DNA of 37,488 bases, taken from the NCBI GenBank assembly GCA_050179135.1, contig JBFXFK010000029.1:1-37488 (forward strand), in the 5' to 3' direction. The DNA comes from UBA4064 sp050179135 (lineage in GTDB: Bacteria > Desulfobacterota > Desulfobacteria > Desulfobacterales > Desulfatirhabdiaceae). The position numbers and the translations under genes are program-made. The notes below the pieces were generated by a model. It ran no database searches and was not told the DNA's origin. It was given only the letters and a program-made list of their open reading frames with translations. Of the stretch, positions 1 to 9,135 are shown in pieces (position 1 is the stretch's first letter; the number at the start of each line of letters is the position of its first letter).

Positions 1-125
1 CCGTTAGGCCCGATGAGTGCGTGAATGGTCCCTTTGCGCACATTCAGGCTGACGTTGAAAACTGCCGCAAACCCCTTGAAGTTTCTGCACAGTTTACGTG
101 TTTCAAGCAGATATTCCTGACTCAT
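1..125 (-). CDS. Branched-chain amino acid-type ABC transporter ATP-binding protein (LivG-like), N-terminal fragment
   Basis: Only the first 41 codons are inside the window; the rest lies beyond base 1. The visible protein starts MSQEYLLETRKLCRNFKGF and reaches the start of a Walker A loop (ALIGPNG) at its cut end. The N-terminal pattern 'L-E-T-R-x-L-x-R-x-F-x-G-F-x-A-V' and 'G-T-I-H-A-L-I-G-P-N-G' is typical of LivG-type ATPases that energise uptake of branched-chain amino acids or related amides at the cytoplasmic membrane. Its ATG overlaps the stop of the upstream gene (ATGA), so the two are translationally coupled. Substrate is not visible; the neighbouring thiazoline-carboxylate hydrolase suggests a non-standard amino-acid-like compound (inference). 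Confidence 0.8.
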   Translation of the reverse strand, partial: MSQEYLLETRKLCRNFKGFAAVFNVSLNVRKGTIHALIGPN

Positions 126-613
126 GGGGTGACGTTCTCCCCGCTCTCCAGATAAAACCGGAAGTCGCAGTGGTCATCACCAGCCATGATCGTTTGGGTT
201 CGCTGAAGTTCCAGTCGGGGATTGAAACCCCTGGAAAAGGCAAAGTCACGCCCGCATGACAGGATCATTCCCAGTTCCGTGAGCCCCAGTTGACGGTACA
301 TTTCGGCATATCGGCACCGTCTGACATTAAAAAAAAGTCTGTGTTCATCAGCACACAGATGCTCCAGCTCCAGTGCGCCATCCCGGGACCATATTTCGAT
401 TCCTCTGACCAGATGCGCCAAGCTGTTGCCGCCAGTCTGTATTGCGGATGCGCGACCGCTCTCCAGCCCCATATTTTCGACAACTCCCGACAGAACCTCA
501 AAGACGGAATCGCTGCCAAACTTCCGGGACATGGCGTCTATCAGGGGCGCTACAATACGAACTTCGATATCACGTCGCGCCAGGAGACAGATGATTTCCG
601 GTTCTGATTCCAT
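122..613 (-). CDS. L-2-amino-thiazoline-4-carboxylate hydrolase family protein
   Basis: The C-terminal two thirds match my recollection of the ATC hydrolase family: 'RRDIEVRIVAPLIDA' near the start, 'YAEMYRQLGLTELGMILSC', 'CGRDFAFSRGFNP' and 'LQRTQTIMAGDDHCDFRF' near the end, with conserved Cys and His in the last two. Characterised members open the thiazoline ring of L-ATC on the way to L-cysteine; many homologues have no proven substrate. I take ATG at 613 as the start (163 aa); a TTG at 694 would add 27 unconvincing residues. Neither has a good ribosome binding site. The stop overlaps the ATG of the downstream LivG-like ATPase, which suggests that uptake and hydrolysis of one compound are coupled (inference). 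Confidence 0.75.
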   Translation of the reverse strand: MESEPEIICLLARRDIEVRIVAPLIDAMSRKFGSDSVFEVLSGVVENMGLESGRASAIQTGGNSLAHLVRGIEIWSRDGALELEHLCADEHRLFFNVRRCRYAEMYRQLGLTELGMILSCGRDFAFSRGFNPRLELQRTQTIMAGDDHCDFRFYLESGENVTP

Positions 614-884
614 GTCGTTATAAATTATCCGATCACCAATTGATAAACAAAATTCATTTACTGGCTTTAATTTATTTGATTGCCGGTCGTTCAAATAACA
701 TGATTACCGATTGGTGTCAATTCATAATCACGTATCTCCGGACAAATAATTTCTCCACGAATGTTGCACGGCAGGGATATAAACCAGGGTTGAAAACATC
801 CGGGACAACTGTGAAGACGATGAAAAAAAACAGATGCGATTCCGGACAGGGTAAGGTTTTTCACAGATTTGACTTTGCAATCGC
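614..884. other. Intergenic stretch between divergent operons
   Basis: AT-rich DNA between the minus-strand hydrolase and the plus-strand acyl-CoA dehydrogenase gene. I see no convincing gene; short reading frames here lack ribosome binding sites and familiar sequence. It must hold the promoter of the hydrolase/LivG operon, but I cannot point to it with confidence. Confidence 0.4.
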
Positions 885-914
885 TTGACAATATGGATAA
901 TATTTTCATACATT
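885..914 (+). promoter_or_regulatory. Candidate sigma70-type promoter for acyl-CoA dehydrogenase
   Basis: A perfect TTGACA (885-890) is followed after 18 bases by TACATT (909-914), four of six matches to the -10 consensus. It lies about 105 bases before the acyl-CoA dehydrogenase ATG and is the best promoter-like match in this gap. Confidence 0.4.
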
Positions 915-1019
915 AGCCAAGGTCACTCTTGTGGAAGCCGTATAATGTTTTTAAACGGTTTTCCCCGGAAAAATAATAAAAAATCGAGCAGCCAACCCCA
1001 ACCCGTCAGGAGAAACCAT

Positions 1020-2873
1020 ATGGCTCAGCTTATTGCAGACCGCAGAGACATCGACTTTGTCCTTTATGAGCAGTTTGACGCAGAATCACTTCCCAAATTC
1101 CCCAAATACCACGAATTCAATCGCAGAATGTTTGACATGATCATTACCGAGGCCAGAAATTTTGGTCTCAAGGAAATTCTGCCCACCTTTGCCCAAAGTG
1201 ATCGGGATGGCGTTCGATATGAAAATGGGCAGGTCATGGTTTCGGAATGTTTCAGACGGCCTCACCGGCTCTTTGTGGAAGGCGAATGGATTGCCATACG
1301 GGAAAAGCCGGAAGTGGGCGGCCAGGGCCTTCCGCATTTGATCACTCAGGCCGCTTATGAATATCTGGTTGGATCCAATTATGCATTTATCACGTTCGGG
1401 ACACTGGGGCATGGCGCGGGCAAATTGATCGAACTCTATGGCACCCCCGATCAGAAAAAACGATATCTCAAAAAAGTGTATTCCGGAGAATGGGGTGGCA
1501 GCATGCTTCTGACAGAGCCCCAGGCAGGCTCGGATGTGGGTGCATTGACAACAACCGCGGTTAAAAATCCGGATGGAACCTATTCGATTTCCGGTTCAAA
1601 AATATTTATCACAAACGGTGATCAGAATCTGACCGACAACATCATTCATCCGGTTCTGGCGCGTATCGAAGGGGCGCCTGCCGGAACCCGCGGCATTTCC
1701 CTGTTTATCGTTCCCAAAATATGGGTCAATGAGGATGGTTCGTTGGGGGACCATAACGATGTCGTCTGTACGGGTGTGGAACATAAATTGGGGCTTCATG
1801 GCAGCCCTACATGCAGCCTGACTCTGGGCGGGAAAGGCCAGTGCAGGGGATTTTTGCTGGGAAATGAAAACCAGGGCATGCAAATCATGTTTCACATGAT
1901 GAACGATGCCCGTCTGGATGTGGGGGCACAGGGCTTTTCCTATGCATCCGCAGCCTATCTGTATGCGCTGAACTATGCCAGGCAGAGGCTTCAGGGAAAA
2001 GATATCACCGGGGCAAAAGATGCTCAAGGTCAGGCGCCCATCATTCGGCATCCCGATGTTCGTCGCATGCTGATCATGATGAAGGCCTATGTCGAAGGCA
2101 TGAGAAGCTTTGTGTATTATGTGGCCCGGTGTTTTGACCGAAAAGCCGTATCCGGCAATCCGGAAGAACAGGCCAGATGGTCTGCCATGACCGAACTGCT
2201 GACACCGGTCGTAAAAGCCTATTGCAGTGAACGGGGGTTTGATGTCTGCACCCAGGCGGTGCAGGTTTTTGGCGGGTATGGATACACGCAGGAATATCCG
2301 GTCGAACAGCTTTTGCGCGACTGCAAAATCACATCCATTTATGAAGGCGCCAACGGTATTCAGGCCCTGGATCTGGTGGGCAGAAAATTGACCCTGAAAA
2401 ACGGGGCGGTTTTTAATGACCTGATTCAGGAAATGCGGTCAACCATCCAGTTGGCACGGTCCCGAAAGGGATTGGAGTCCCTTTCGGCGGAATTTGAAAC
2501 AGCCATGAACGGACTGGTTGAAATTGCAGGTATTCTGGTCCAGAAACTCGGGCTGAAAGATGTGCTGGTCGCTTTAGCCTTTTCGCATCCGTTCATGGAA
2601 ATCATGGGGGATGTGATCATGGCCTGGATGCTTCTCTGGCGGGGATCCGTGGCTCAGCCCAAACTCGAGAGCATTGCAGGAGGGCCAGATCTGCATCAAA
2701 TTTCATCAGCCGTTCAGACAGACCGGAATGCCGCTTTTTATGATGGCCAGGTTAAAACGGCTGAATGGTTCATTCAGACAATTCTTCCGGTGACCATGGG
2801 CAAGATTCAGTCGGTAAAAGCGGGTTGCGATGCAGCCGTTACCATCGATGAAAAATCCTTTGGCGGTTTGTAA
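1020..2873 (+). CDS. Acyl-CoA dehydrogenase (long form, about 617 aa)
   Basis: FAD enzyme that makes the alpha-beta double bond in acyl-CoA thioesters. The start ATG at 1020 follows AGGAG closely and gives the family's usual N-terminus (MAQLIADRRDIDFVLYEQFD); the open frame extends further upstream without a ribosome site. Visible features: an N-terminal extension domain; the FAD/substrate signature LLTEPQAGSDVGALTTTA (about residue 165); the long C-terminal helical domain with QVFGGYGYTQEYP; and the catalytic glutamate in IYEGANGIQ (E442). A further C-terminal domain of about 130 residues is typical of the 600-residue subclass that includes methylmercaptopropionyl-CoA dehydrogenase-like enzymes. 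The exact chain substrate cannot be read from sequence. A histidine kinase gene follows after 40 bases on the same strand. Confidence 0.9.
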   Translation: MAQLIADRRDIDFVLYEQFDAESLPKFPKYHEFNRRMFDMIITEARNFGLKEILPTFAQSDRDGVRYENGQVMVSECFRRPHRLFVEGEWIAIREKPEVGGQGLPHLITQAAYEYLVGSNYAFITFGTLGHGAGKLIELYGTPDQKKRYLKKVYSGEWGGSMLLTEPQAGSDVGALTTTAVKNPDGTYSISGSKIFITNGDQNLTDNIIHPVLARIEGAPAGTRGISLFIVPKIWVNEDGSLGDHNDVVCTGVEHKLGLHGSPTCSLTLGGKGQCRGFLLGNENQGMQIMFHMMNDARLDVGAQGFSYASAAYLYALNYARQRLQGKDITGAKDAQGQAPIIRHPDVRRMLIMMKAYVEGMRSFVYYVARCFDRKAVSGNPEEQARWSAMTELLTPVVKAYCSERGFDVCTQAVQVFGGYGYTQEYPVEQLLRDCKITSIYEGANGIQALDLVGRKLTLKNGAVFNDLIQEMRSTIQLARSRKGLESLSAEFETAMNGLVEIAGILVQKLGLKDVLVALAFSHPFMEIMGDVIMAWMLLWRGSVAQPKLESIAGGPDLHQISSAVQTDRNAAFYDGQVKTAEWFIQTILPVTMGKIQSVKAGCDAAVTIDEKSFGGL

Positions 2874-2913
2874 ATATTGAAATAATATCATTTTCGAATC
2901 AAAGGAAATCCGA

Positions 2914-4827
2914 TTGAAAACGGTCAGCCTCAGAAAACAGATGACGTATATTTTTTTGTTGATATGCCTGTTACCCATTGTCATCGGATCATGCTGGATT
3001 GGTTTTCGATTCAATAAAAATCTGCAGAAGGAAGCCATCGATGAAATCCTGTCAAAAGAGAAATCCGCCCTGCTGATTTATAAGGAAAATGAAAATATCA
3101 TGATGAATCTGGCATTGTCTTATGCCAGACAAAAAACAGTATCATTTTTGATCCCATATAATCTGGGGCCCAAAATTGGTCAGGAGCTGAACAGACTGGC
3201 CAAAATGGATCATCTGGATCAGGTGATTGTCATCAATGACCGCAATCAAGTCATCGCCAGATCCAATTTTCCCAATCTGGTCAACGATACATTGACCTAT
3301 CGCGCTTATTTTGATTTGGCCCGGACCAACCAGGCTTATGGATTTACTGAAAAATTAAGCCCCGAACAACTGTCACCTGAAGGAGATTTCGATGCCACCG
3401 CTTATCCAAAACATAAACATATCATTTCCCTGACCGGTGTCGCACCGGTCAAAGAGACTGAATCGGATAACATTATTGGCGTGGTCATCATCAGACGGTT
3501 TATCCGGGAAACCCGTTCCGATCTGATACAGCACATATCCAGATCACTTGAAGTCCATGCCAGCATGTATCTTGGCAGTTATTTGATATCCTCTTCCATT
3601 TCGCCGGATCGATCAACGCCCGTTTTTTCGCCGGATCCAGAATTCTTAAAGAGAGTACTCGAAACGAATCAACCGGATTACCAGTCCCAATTTGCCCGGG
3701 GCGGATTCATCGCTGCTTTTTTACCCATCCTGGATTATCAGAATCAGGCTGTGGCTGTTTTGACGCTTCATTCTGATGTGCGCCGGCATATTGAAGCCTG
3801 GGATATGGTTGTGGCCGGGCTGAGCAGCGTTCTGTTGATCGGTATCGGCATGGTCTGGCTGCTGTTCCGGTTTATGGACAAACGAATATTTCAACCGCTG
3901 CAGAAACTGAAACATCTGGCGGCTCAAATTGCTGCTGGAAACAAATCAGATGCATTGACAGTCATAACCAATGATGAAATTGGTGATCTGACATCCGCTT
4001 TCAATCATATGTCCATTCAGCTTCAGTTGACCCATCAGTCTCTGGAAACCGAAATTAAACAAAGGCTGAAATCCGAGACGGAACTGAAACAGGCATATGA
4101 TGAACTGGAATTGCGCGTTCTGGAACGGACCCGGGATTTGACTGAAGCCAATATTTCTTTGCAACAGGAAGTACAGGATAGAAAACGGGCAGAAGCATTT
4201 GTCCAGGCGTCATTAAACGAAAAAGACATGTTGCTGAAAGAAATTCACCATCGCGTAAAAAACAATCTTCAGATTGTTTCCAGTCTGCTGGACATGAGCC
4301 AGACCCGCACCCAAATTCCGCTGGTGGCCGATGCATTGGCAGGGGCCCGCTCCAAAATTCATACGATGTCCCTGATTCACACACAGTTGTATCAAAGCAA
4401 CCGTTTTGACAAGATCGAGATGGAATCTCATATTCACAGTCTGGGTATGTCCCTTTCCCAGATGTATGGCCTGCACCGGTGTGTCAGCATTCAGATCGAT
4501 GCCAGGGGTCTGGAATTGCCGATTCCCCAGGCCATTCCCTGCGCGCTGGTCCTCAATGAGCTGATATCCAATTCGCTGAAACATGCGTTTAAGAATATGG
4601 ATGGCGGCAATATATCGATTCATATGAAAAAAAATTCGGACAGCATTTATCTGGAAGTCAGTGATAATGGCATCGGCTTTCCGGATGACATTTCTGCCAT
4701 GACGGCAACCAGTCTGGGAATCAAACTGATCCGCAATCTCGTTTTGAGGCAACTCAAGGGCAAACTGACGATCAACCGTAACAATGGTACTGAGGTTAAA
4801 ATTGTATTTCCGGTTGGTATTGTGTAG
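2914..4827 (+). CDS. Membrane sensor histidine kinase (HisKA_2 / HWE-like)
   Basis: 637-residue sensor kinase. The start is TTG at 2914, preceded by AAAGGA; no in-frame ATG nearby fits better. Order of parts: a short cytoplasmic end, transmembrane helix at about residues 10-28, a large extracytoplasmic region of about 270 residues resembling a double-Cache sensor, a second helix at about 303-322, a HAMP-like segment, a coiled coil (ELRVLERTRDLTEANISLQQ), then the dimerisation motif KEIHHRVKNNLQIVSSLL with the phospho-acceptor histidine at 445 or 446, and an ATPase domain with LNELISNSLKHAF (N box) and DNGIGFP (G1). The HHRVKNNLQ form marks the HisKA_2 type. No response regulator lies beside it, so it is an orphan kinase here; the signal is unknown. 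Confidence 0.88.
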   Translation: MKTVSLRKQMTYIFLLICLLPIVIGSCWIGFRFNKNLQKEAIDEILSKEKSALLIYKENENIMMNLALSYARQKTVSFLIPYNLGPKIGQELNRLAKMDHLDQVIVINDRNQVIARSNFPNLVNDTLTYRAYFDLARTNQAYGFTEKLSPEQLSPEGDFDATAYPKHKHIISLTGVAPVKETESDNIIGVVIIRRFIRETRSDLIQHISRSLEVHASMYLGSYLISSSISPDRSTPVFSPDPEFLKRVLETNQPDYQSQFARGGFIAAFLPILDYQNQAVAVLTLHSDVRRHIEAWDMVVAGLSSVLLIGIGMVWLLFRFMDKRIFQPLQKLKHLAAQIAAGNKSDALTVITNDEIGDLTSAFNHMSIQLQLTHQSLETEIKQRLKSETELKQAYDELELRVLERTRDLTEANISLQQEVQDRKRAEAFVQASLNEKDMLLKEIHHRVKNNLQIVSSLLDMSQTRTQIPLVADALAGARSKIHTMSLIHTQLYQSNRFDKIEMESHIHSLGMSLSQMYGLHRCVSIQIDARGLELPIPQAIPCALVLNELISNSLKHAFKNMDGGNISIHMKKNSDSIYLEVSDNGIGFPDDISAMTATSLGIKLIRNLVLRQLKGKLTINRNNGTEVKIVFPVGIV

Positions 4828-4832
4828 GAGAA

Positions 4833-4877
4833 AGGCTGAAGGATGGAGGATGAAGGATGAAGGATGAAGGATGAATG
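4833..4877. repeat. Heptameric repeat array, unit GGATGAA
   Basis: About six imperfect to perfect 7-bp units (GGCTGAA, GGATGGA, then GGATGAA repeated) directly behind the kinase stop codon and in front of gcvH. The array is outside coding sequence and separates the kinase from the glycine cleavage operon. Confidence 0.9.
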
Positions 4878-4921
4878 GTGTCAATCGTTTACCGAAATAT
4901 CAAGCATAAAGGAATAGCGCC

Positions 4922-5320
4922 ATGAAAGATATCAGCGAACTGCAGTTTCCGGAAACCGTTCGTTATGCCGCCGATCATGAATGGGCGCGGCCGGATGGTG
5001 ATTCGGTTGTCATTGGCATTACGGATTATGCTCAGGATCAACTGGGTGACATCGTGTATGTGGAACTGCCCAAAATTGGTGAAATGTTTGCGACGGGCGA
5101 GGTGTTTGGAACAGTGGAATCGGTCAAGGCCGTTTCCGAGCTGTTCATGCCTGTTGGCGGAGAGGTGATCGCCATCAATTCCGCACTGATGGATTCACCG
5201 GATCAGGTCAATGCCGATCCCTACCATGACGGATGGATGATTCGCATCGTCCCGGCCCAAATTTCCGACATGAATTTGTTAATGGACCAGACTGCCTATA
5301 TCACCATGCTGAAAGGATGA
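4922..5320 (+). CDS. gcvH: Glycine cleavage system H protein
   Basis: 132-residue lipoyl carrier that shuttles the aminomethyl group from the P protein to the T protein and then to the dehydrogenase. The lipoyl hairpin is clear: GTVESVKAVSEL, with the lipoylated lysine at K69, preceded by GDIVYVELPKIGE. Length is normal for the family. An AAAGGA motif precedes the ATG. It is the first gene of a tight operon: gcvPA starts six bases after its stop. No glycine-riboswitch-like sequence is visible in the short 94-base leader, which is mostly occupied by the heptamer array. Confidence 0.95.
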   Translation: MKDISELQFPETVRYAADHEWARPDGDSVVIGITDYAQDQLGDIVYVELPKIGEMFATGEVFGTVESVKAVSELFMPVGGEVIAINSALMDSPDQVNADPYHDGWMIRIVPAQISDMNLLMDQTAYITMLKG

Positions 5321-5326
5321 CAGGCC

Positions 5327-6658
5327 ATGCGGTATTTCCCCCACACACCGGAAGAAATCGACCAGATGCTTCAGGTGATCGGGCTGACCCGCCTGGACGA
5401 CCTGTTTGCCGGTATTCCGAAAACATGTCAAAAAACCCGGCCCATGAACCTGACCGCCGCCTGGAGTGAATGGGAACTGAATGACCATATGGATGCGGCC
5501 TCCGACATCATGGCCGTCCCGCCGGCCTATACCGCGTTTCTGGGCGCCGGCCGGTATCACCACCATATCCCTGCTGTGGTCACAGCCCTGAAAGGCCGAA
5601 CCGAATTTCTGACCTCCTATACCCCCTATCAGCCGGAAATCAGCCAAGGCGCCCTTCAGGCCATTTATGAATATCAGACACTGGTTGCCCGTCTTGTCGG
5701 GGTGGATGTCGTGACTGCATCCCATTATGACGGGGCCACCGCCATGGCCGAAGCGGCCCTGATGGCAGTCCGGATTACCCAACGCACCCGGATTGCGGCA
5801 TCCGCCCTGATTCATCCGTTTTACCTTCAGGTTTTAAGAACCTATCTGAAACCCACCGGATGTCAATTGATTGAAATTTCCCGGGATGCAAGCGGCCGGA
5901 CCGATCCGGCGGTGCTGGCGGATGTTTCCGGTCTGGCCGCAGTCATTGTCCAATCTCCCAATTTTCTGGGTTGTATTGAACCGGTATCGGCTTTTTCAGA
6001 TGTCATTCATGACGCTGGCGGTCTCTGCATTTCCGGATTTACCGAGGCCTTGTCCTGTGGTCTGTTAAAAAGCCCGGGCAGCCAAGGCGCGGATATCGTT
6101 TTCGGGGAAGGGCAAAGCTTTGGGCTTCCCTGTGCGTTTGGCGGCCCCGGATTGGGCATGCTGGGAACTTCAAAAGCATATATGCGAAATCTTCCAGGAA
6201 GGCTGGTCGGTAAAACCCATGATCTGGATGGAAAACCCGGATTTGTCCTGACCCTGGCCACACGGGAGCAGCACATCCGTCGGGAAAAGGCCACATCCAA
6301 CATCTGCTCCAACAACAGCCACTGCGCGCTGACGGCAGCCATCTACATGGCCGCACTGGGTGGAACCGGCATTCGAAAACTGGCGGAAATCAACCACAGC
6401 AAGGCCGCCTATCTGAAAGCGGCACTGAAACAGGCCGGAATGACGCTGCCGTTTGATGCGCCTTTTTTCAATGAATTTGTCGTCCGGTTTCCGGATGGAT
6501 TTGATCGTGTATATGATCGCCTGATCGATCAGCGGATCATCGCGGGCCTGGCCCTGGAGCCGTTTTATCCGGAATTGAAATCCCATTATCTCTTGACGGT
6601 GACCGAAACCATGAATCGGAAATCGATGGACGCATTGGTCCGGGAGGTGAGCGCATGA
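5327..6658 (+). CDS. gcvPA: Glycine dehydrogenase (decarboxylating) subunit 1
   Basis: 443-residue alpha half of the split P protein found in many anaerobes. It starts MRYFPHTPEEIDQMLQVIG, typical of the family, and contains FLGAGRYHHHIPAVV, FLTSYTPYQPEISQGALQAIYEYQ, and GQSFGLPCAFGGPGLGMLG. It forms the heterotetrameric PLP enzyme with the next gene product; the PLP lysine is on that partner. Its stop overlaps the start of gcvPB (ATGA), so the subunits are probably made in equal amount. Confidence 0.95.
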   Translation: MRYFPHTPEEIDQMLQVIGLTRLDDLFAGIPKTCQKTRPMNLTAAWSEWELNDHMDAASDIMAVPPAYTAFLGAGRYHHHIPAVVTALKGRTEFLTSYTPYQPEISQGALQAIYEYQTLVARLVGVDVVTASHYDGATAMAEAALMAVRITQRTRIAASALIHPFYLQVLRTYLKPTGCQLIEISRDASGRTDPAVLADVSGLAAVIVQSPNFLGCIEPVSAFSDVIHDAGGLCISGFTEALSCGLLKSPGSQGADIVFGEGQSFGLPCAFGGPGLGMLGTSKAYMRNLPGRLVGKTHDLDGKPGFVLTLATREQHIRREKATSNICSNNSHCALTAAIYMAALGGTGIRKLAEINHSKAAYLKAALKQAGMTLPFDAPFFNEFVVRFPDGFDRVYDRLIDQRIIAGLALEPFYPELKSHYLLTVTETMNRKSMDALVREVSA

Positions 6659-8112
6659 GTGACAGACTGGGCACAACCGGCCTGATTCTGAATGAGCCCC
6701 TGGTGTGGGAACGGGGAAAACCGGGTCGAACCGGATTTTCCATGCCATCCCGGGATGTTCCTTTCAGTCCGCTTGCAGAAGAACTGGTCCGGAATGATCT
6801 GGACTGGCCGGATCTGAGCGAGGTGGATGTGGTGCGCCATTATACCCGTCTTTCCACCTGGAATGTCAGTGTGGATGCCGGCATGTATCCATTGGGCTCC
6901 TGCACCATGAAATACAATCCCAAAACCAACGAACGCCAGGCAGGTCTGGTCGGACTGTCAGACGCCCATCCCCTGCTACCGGCCCCGTTGTGTCAGGGCG
7001 CACTGAAACTGATGGCAAATCTGGAAGCGGATCTGGCGGAAATCACAGGCATGGATGCGGTCTCGTTACAGCCTGCTGCCGGTGCGCATGGCGAGCTGGC
7101 CGGCATGCTGATCATTCATGCATGCCTGGAACACCGCGGAGAGAGGCGATCCAAAATCATCATTCCGGACACGGCGCATGGCACCAATCCGGCCAGCGCC
7201 GCATTGTGCGGATATCGACCGGTTCCGGTCAAATCCGGCCCGAACGGCATTCTGTCACCCGATGCGGTAAAGGCGGTCATGGACCGGGATACAGCCGGAA
7301 TCATGATCACCAATCCCAACACCCTGGGCCTGTTTGAGGAAAATATCCGGGAAATCAGCGAGATCGTTCATTTTATGGGTGGGCTGGTGTATGCGGACGG
7401 GGCCAATTTCAATGCGGTCATGGGGGTTGTCAACATGGGATGCGCAGGAGTGGATGTCATGCATCTCAACCTGCACAAAACCTTTTCCACCCCGCATGGC
7501 GGCGGTGGTCCCGGATCCGGTCCGGTATGTGTGCAAAAACATCTGGAACCGTTTTTGCCCGTTCCCCGGATCGTCATGCAGAATGAAACCTACGGGCTTT
7601 CAGAAAATTTTCCGCTTTCCATCGGCAGGCTGGTCACATTTTACGGGCATTTCAGTGTCATGGTCCGGGCCTTCAGCTATATCCGGTCCCTGGGGCCGGA
7701 GGGTCTTGCCCGGGCCAGTCAACTGGCGGTTTTGAATGCCAATTATATCCGGGAGCGGTTGAAGGGCTTTTATCATCTGGCCTATGATCGCCCCTGCATG
7801 CATGAATGCGTGTTTTCCGATAAAAAACAGCAGGCCCATAAAATTTCAACACTGGATATCGCCAAACGCCTGATGGATTACGGGTATCATCCCCCCACGA
7901 TCTATTTCCCCCTGGTGGTTCCCGGCGCATTGATGATCGAGCCCACGGAAACCGAGTCACAGGATGAGATCGATCAGTTTGTGGATGCCCTGATCGCCAT
8001 TGCCAAAGAGGCGGAGGAGAATCCGGATCTGCTTCATGATGCCCCCCAAACACCCAAAATGAGACGTCTGAATGAGGTGGAAGCAGCCCGAAAACCCTGT
8101 CTGGCCGGATGA
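6655..8112 (+). CDS. gcvPB: Glycine dehydrogenase (decarboxylating) subunit 2
   Basis: 485-residue PLP-binding half of glycine decarboxylase. Key stretches: MYPLGSCTMKYNPK, QPAAGAHGELAG, PDTAHGTNPASAA, and the PLP site LNLHKTFSTPHGGGGPG with the Schiff-base lysine at K275. Together with H protein it releases carbon dioxide from glycine and loads the aminomethyl group on lipoate. The aminomethyltransferase gene gcvT, often in the same operon, is not in this window; the operon ends here and is followed by an amidohydrolase gene after 126 bases. Confidence 0.95.
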   Translation: MSDRLGTTGLILNEPLVWERGKPGRTGFSMPSRDVPFSPLAEELVRNDLDWPDLSEVDVVRHYTRLSTWNVSVDAGMYPLGSCTMKYNPKTNERQAGLVGLSDAHPLLPAPLCQGALKLMANLEADLAEITGMDAVSLQPAAGAHGELAGMLIIHACLEHRGERRSKIIIPDTAHGTNPASAALCGYRPVPVKSGPNGILSPDAVKAVMDRDTAGIMITNPNTLGLFEENIREISEIVHFMGGLVYADGANFNAVMGVVNMGCAGVDVMHLNLHKTFSTPHGGGGPGSGPVCVQKHLEPFLPVPRIVMQNETYGLSENFPLSIGRLVTFYGHFSVMVRAFSYIRSLGPEGLARASQLAVLNANYIRERLKGFYHLAYDRPCMHECVFSDKKQQAHKISTLDIAKRLMDYGYHPPTIYFPLVVPGALMIEPTETESQDEIDQFVDALIAIAKEAEENPDLLHDAPQTPKMRRLNEVEAARKPCLAG

Positions 8113-8238
8113 TGACCTGCCTGGCTCGAACAGGATCGATCTGCACGGTTTGCCGGACTGAAAGCCATACCCGCCAGTGTATGCCGGGATTTGTGAGAGA
8201 AAAATTGAATTCTCCAGTCATCCTGAAAGTGATGTTCG

Positions 8239-9135
8239 ATGCTGAAACCCAATCTCCCGTCATTTGACGACAGGGAAGGCAAAACTGTTCCGGCAGGCCT
8301 TCCCAAAATCATCGATGCCCATGTTCATATCTTTCCCCGCGGCCTTTTTTCCGCCATCTGGAAATGGTTTGATGCACATGCCTGGCGCATCCGATACCGG
8401 CTCAACACATCACAACTGTTTGATTTTCTGTTATCCCGGGGGATTCACCATATCATTGCGCTTCAGTATGCCCATAAACCGGGAATAGCCGGCAAATTGA
8501 ATCATTACATGGCACATAAATGCCGGGAATATCCCGATCAAATTACCGGTATGGCCACTGTTTTTCCGGGTGAAACAAATGCTGCCGCCATTCTTCAGGA
8601 AGCATTTGATCTGGGCCTTGGGGGTATGAAACTTCATGCGCATGTACAGTGTTTTGACATGAACGCAGATTGCATGAATGTGCTGTACGAATTGTGCCAA
8701 TCCAATGACAAACCCATTATAATGCATGTCGGCAGGGAGCCCAAGAGCACGGCGTATCACTGTGATCCTTATCAAATCTGCAGCGCGGAAAAATTGGAGA
8801 GGGTTTTGCGGGACTTTCCAAAATTGAGAATCTGTGTGCCGCATTTCGGGTTTGACGAGATATCGGCTTACCAGAAACTGATTGAAAAATATGACACCCT
8901 CTGGCTGGATACGACCATGATTCTGTCGGGTTATTTTCCGATAGAATATCCTGTCGACCTGGAGAGCTTCAGAATGGACCGGATCATGTACGGGAGTGAT
9001 TTTCCCAACATTCCGTATGCCTGGGACCGGGAACTTCAATGGTTGAGTAATTCGGGGCTGTCACACGAAAAACTGGCGTGGATTCTGGAAAAGAGTGCTA
9101 CCGATTTTTTCAGATTGGGATCAATGAACATGTGA
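8239..9135 (+). CDS. Metal-dependent amidohydrolase (amidohydrolase_2 family)
   Basis: 298-residue TIM-barrel hydrolase or decarboxylase of the amidohydrolase_2 group. Metal-ligand motifs occur in the expected order: DAHVHIF (residues 26-32), LHAHVQ mid-protein, IMHVGREP, VPHFG, and the final metal aspartate region YGSDFPNIPY. The last motif (G-S-D-F/Y-P) resembles uronate-isomerase/ACMSD-like and TatD-distant hydrolases of this group. The substrate is unknown. The upstream ribosome site is weak (GAAAG). Its 3' end overlaps the convergent alpha/beta hydrolase gene by 15 bases. It may be read through from the gcv operon, but no terminator or promoter is obvious in between. Confidence 0.8.
   Translation: MLKPNLPSFDDREGKTVPAGLPKIIDAHVHIFPRGLFSAIWKWFDAHAWRIRYRLNTSQLFDFLLSRGIHHIIALQYAHKPGIAGKLNHYMAHKCREYPDQITGMATVFPGETNAAAILQEAFDLGLGGMKLHAHVQCFDMNADCMNVLYELCQSNDKPIIMHVGREPKSTAYHCDPYQICSAEKLERVLRDFPKLRICVPHFGFDEISAYQKLIEKYDTLWLDTTMILSGYFPIEYPVDLESFRMDRIMYGSDFPNIPYAWDRELQWLSNSGLSHEKLAWILEKSATDFFRLGSMNM

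Noticed and set aside
4213..4884. 223-codon minus-strand frame running through the heptamer array and kinase 3' end
   Set aside because: Shadow of the kinase gene; its N-terminus is translated heptamer repeat (PSSFILHPSSFILHPS).
4828..4921. Glycine riboswitch ahead of gcvH
   Set aside because: The leader is only 94 bases and mostly heptamer repeats; no aptamer core motifs are visible.
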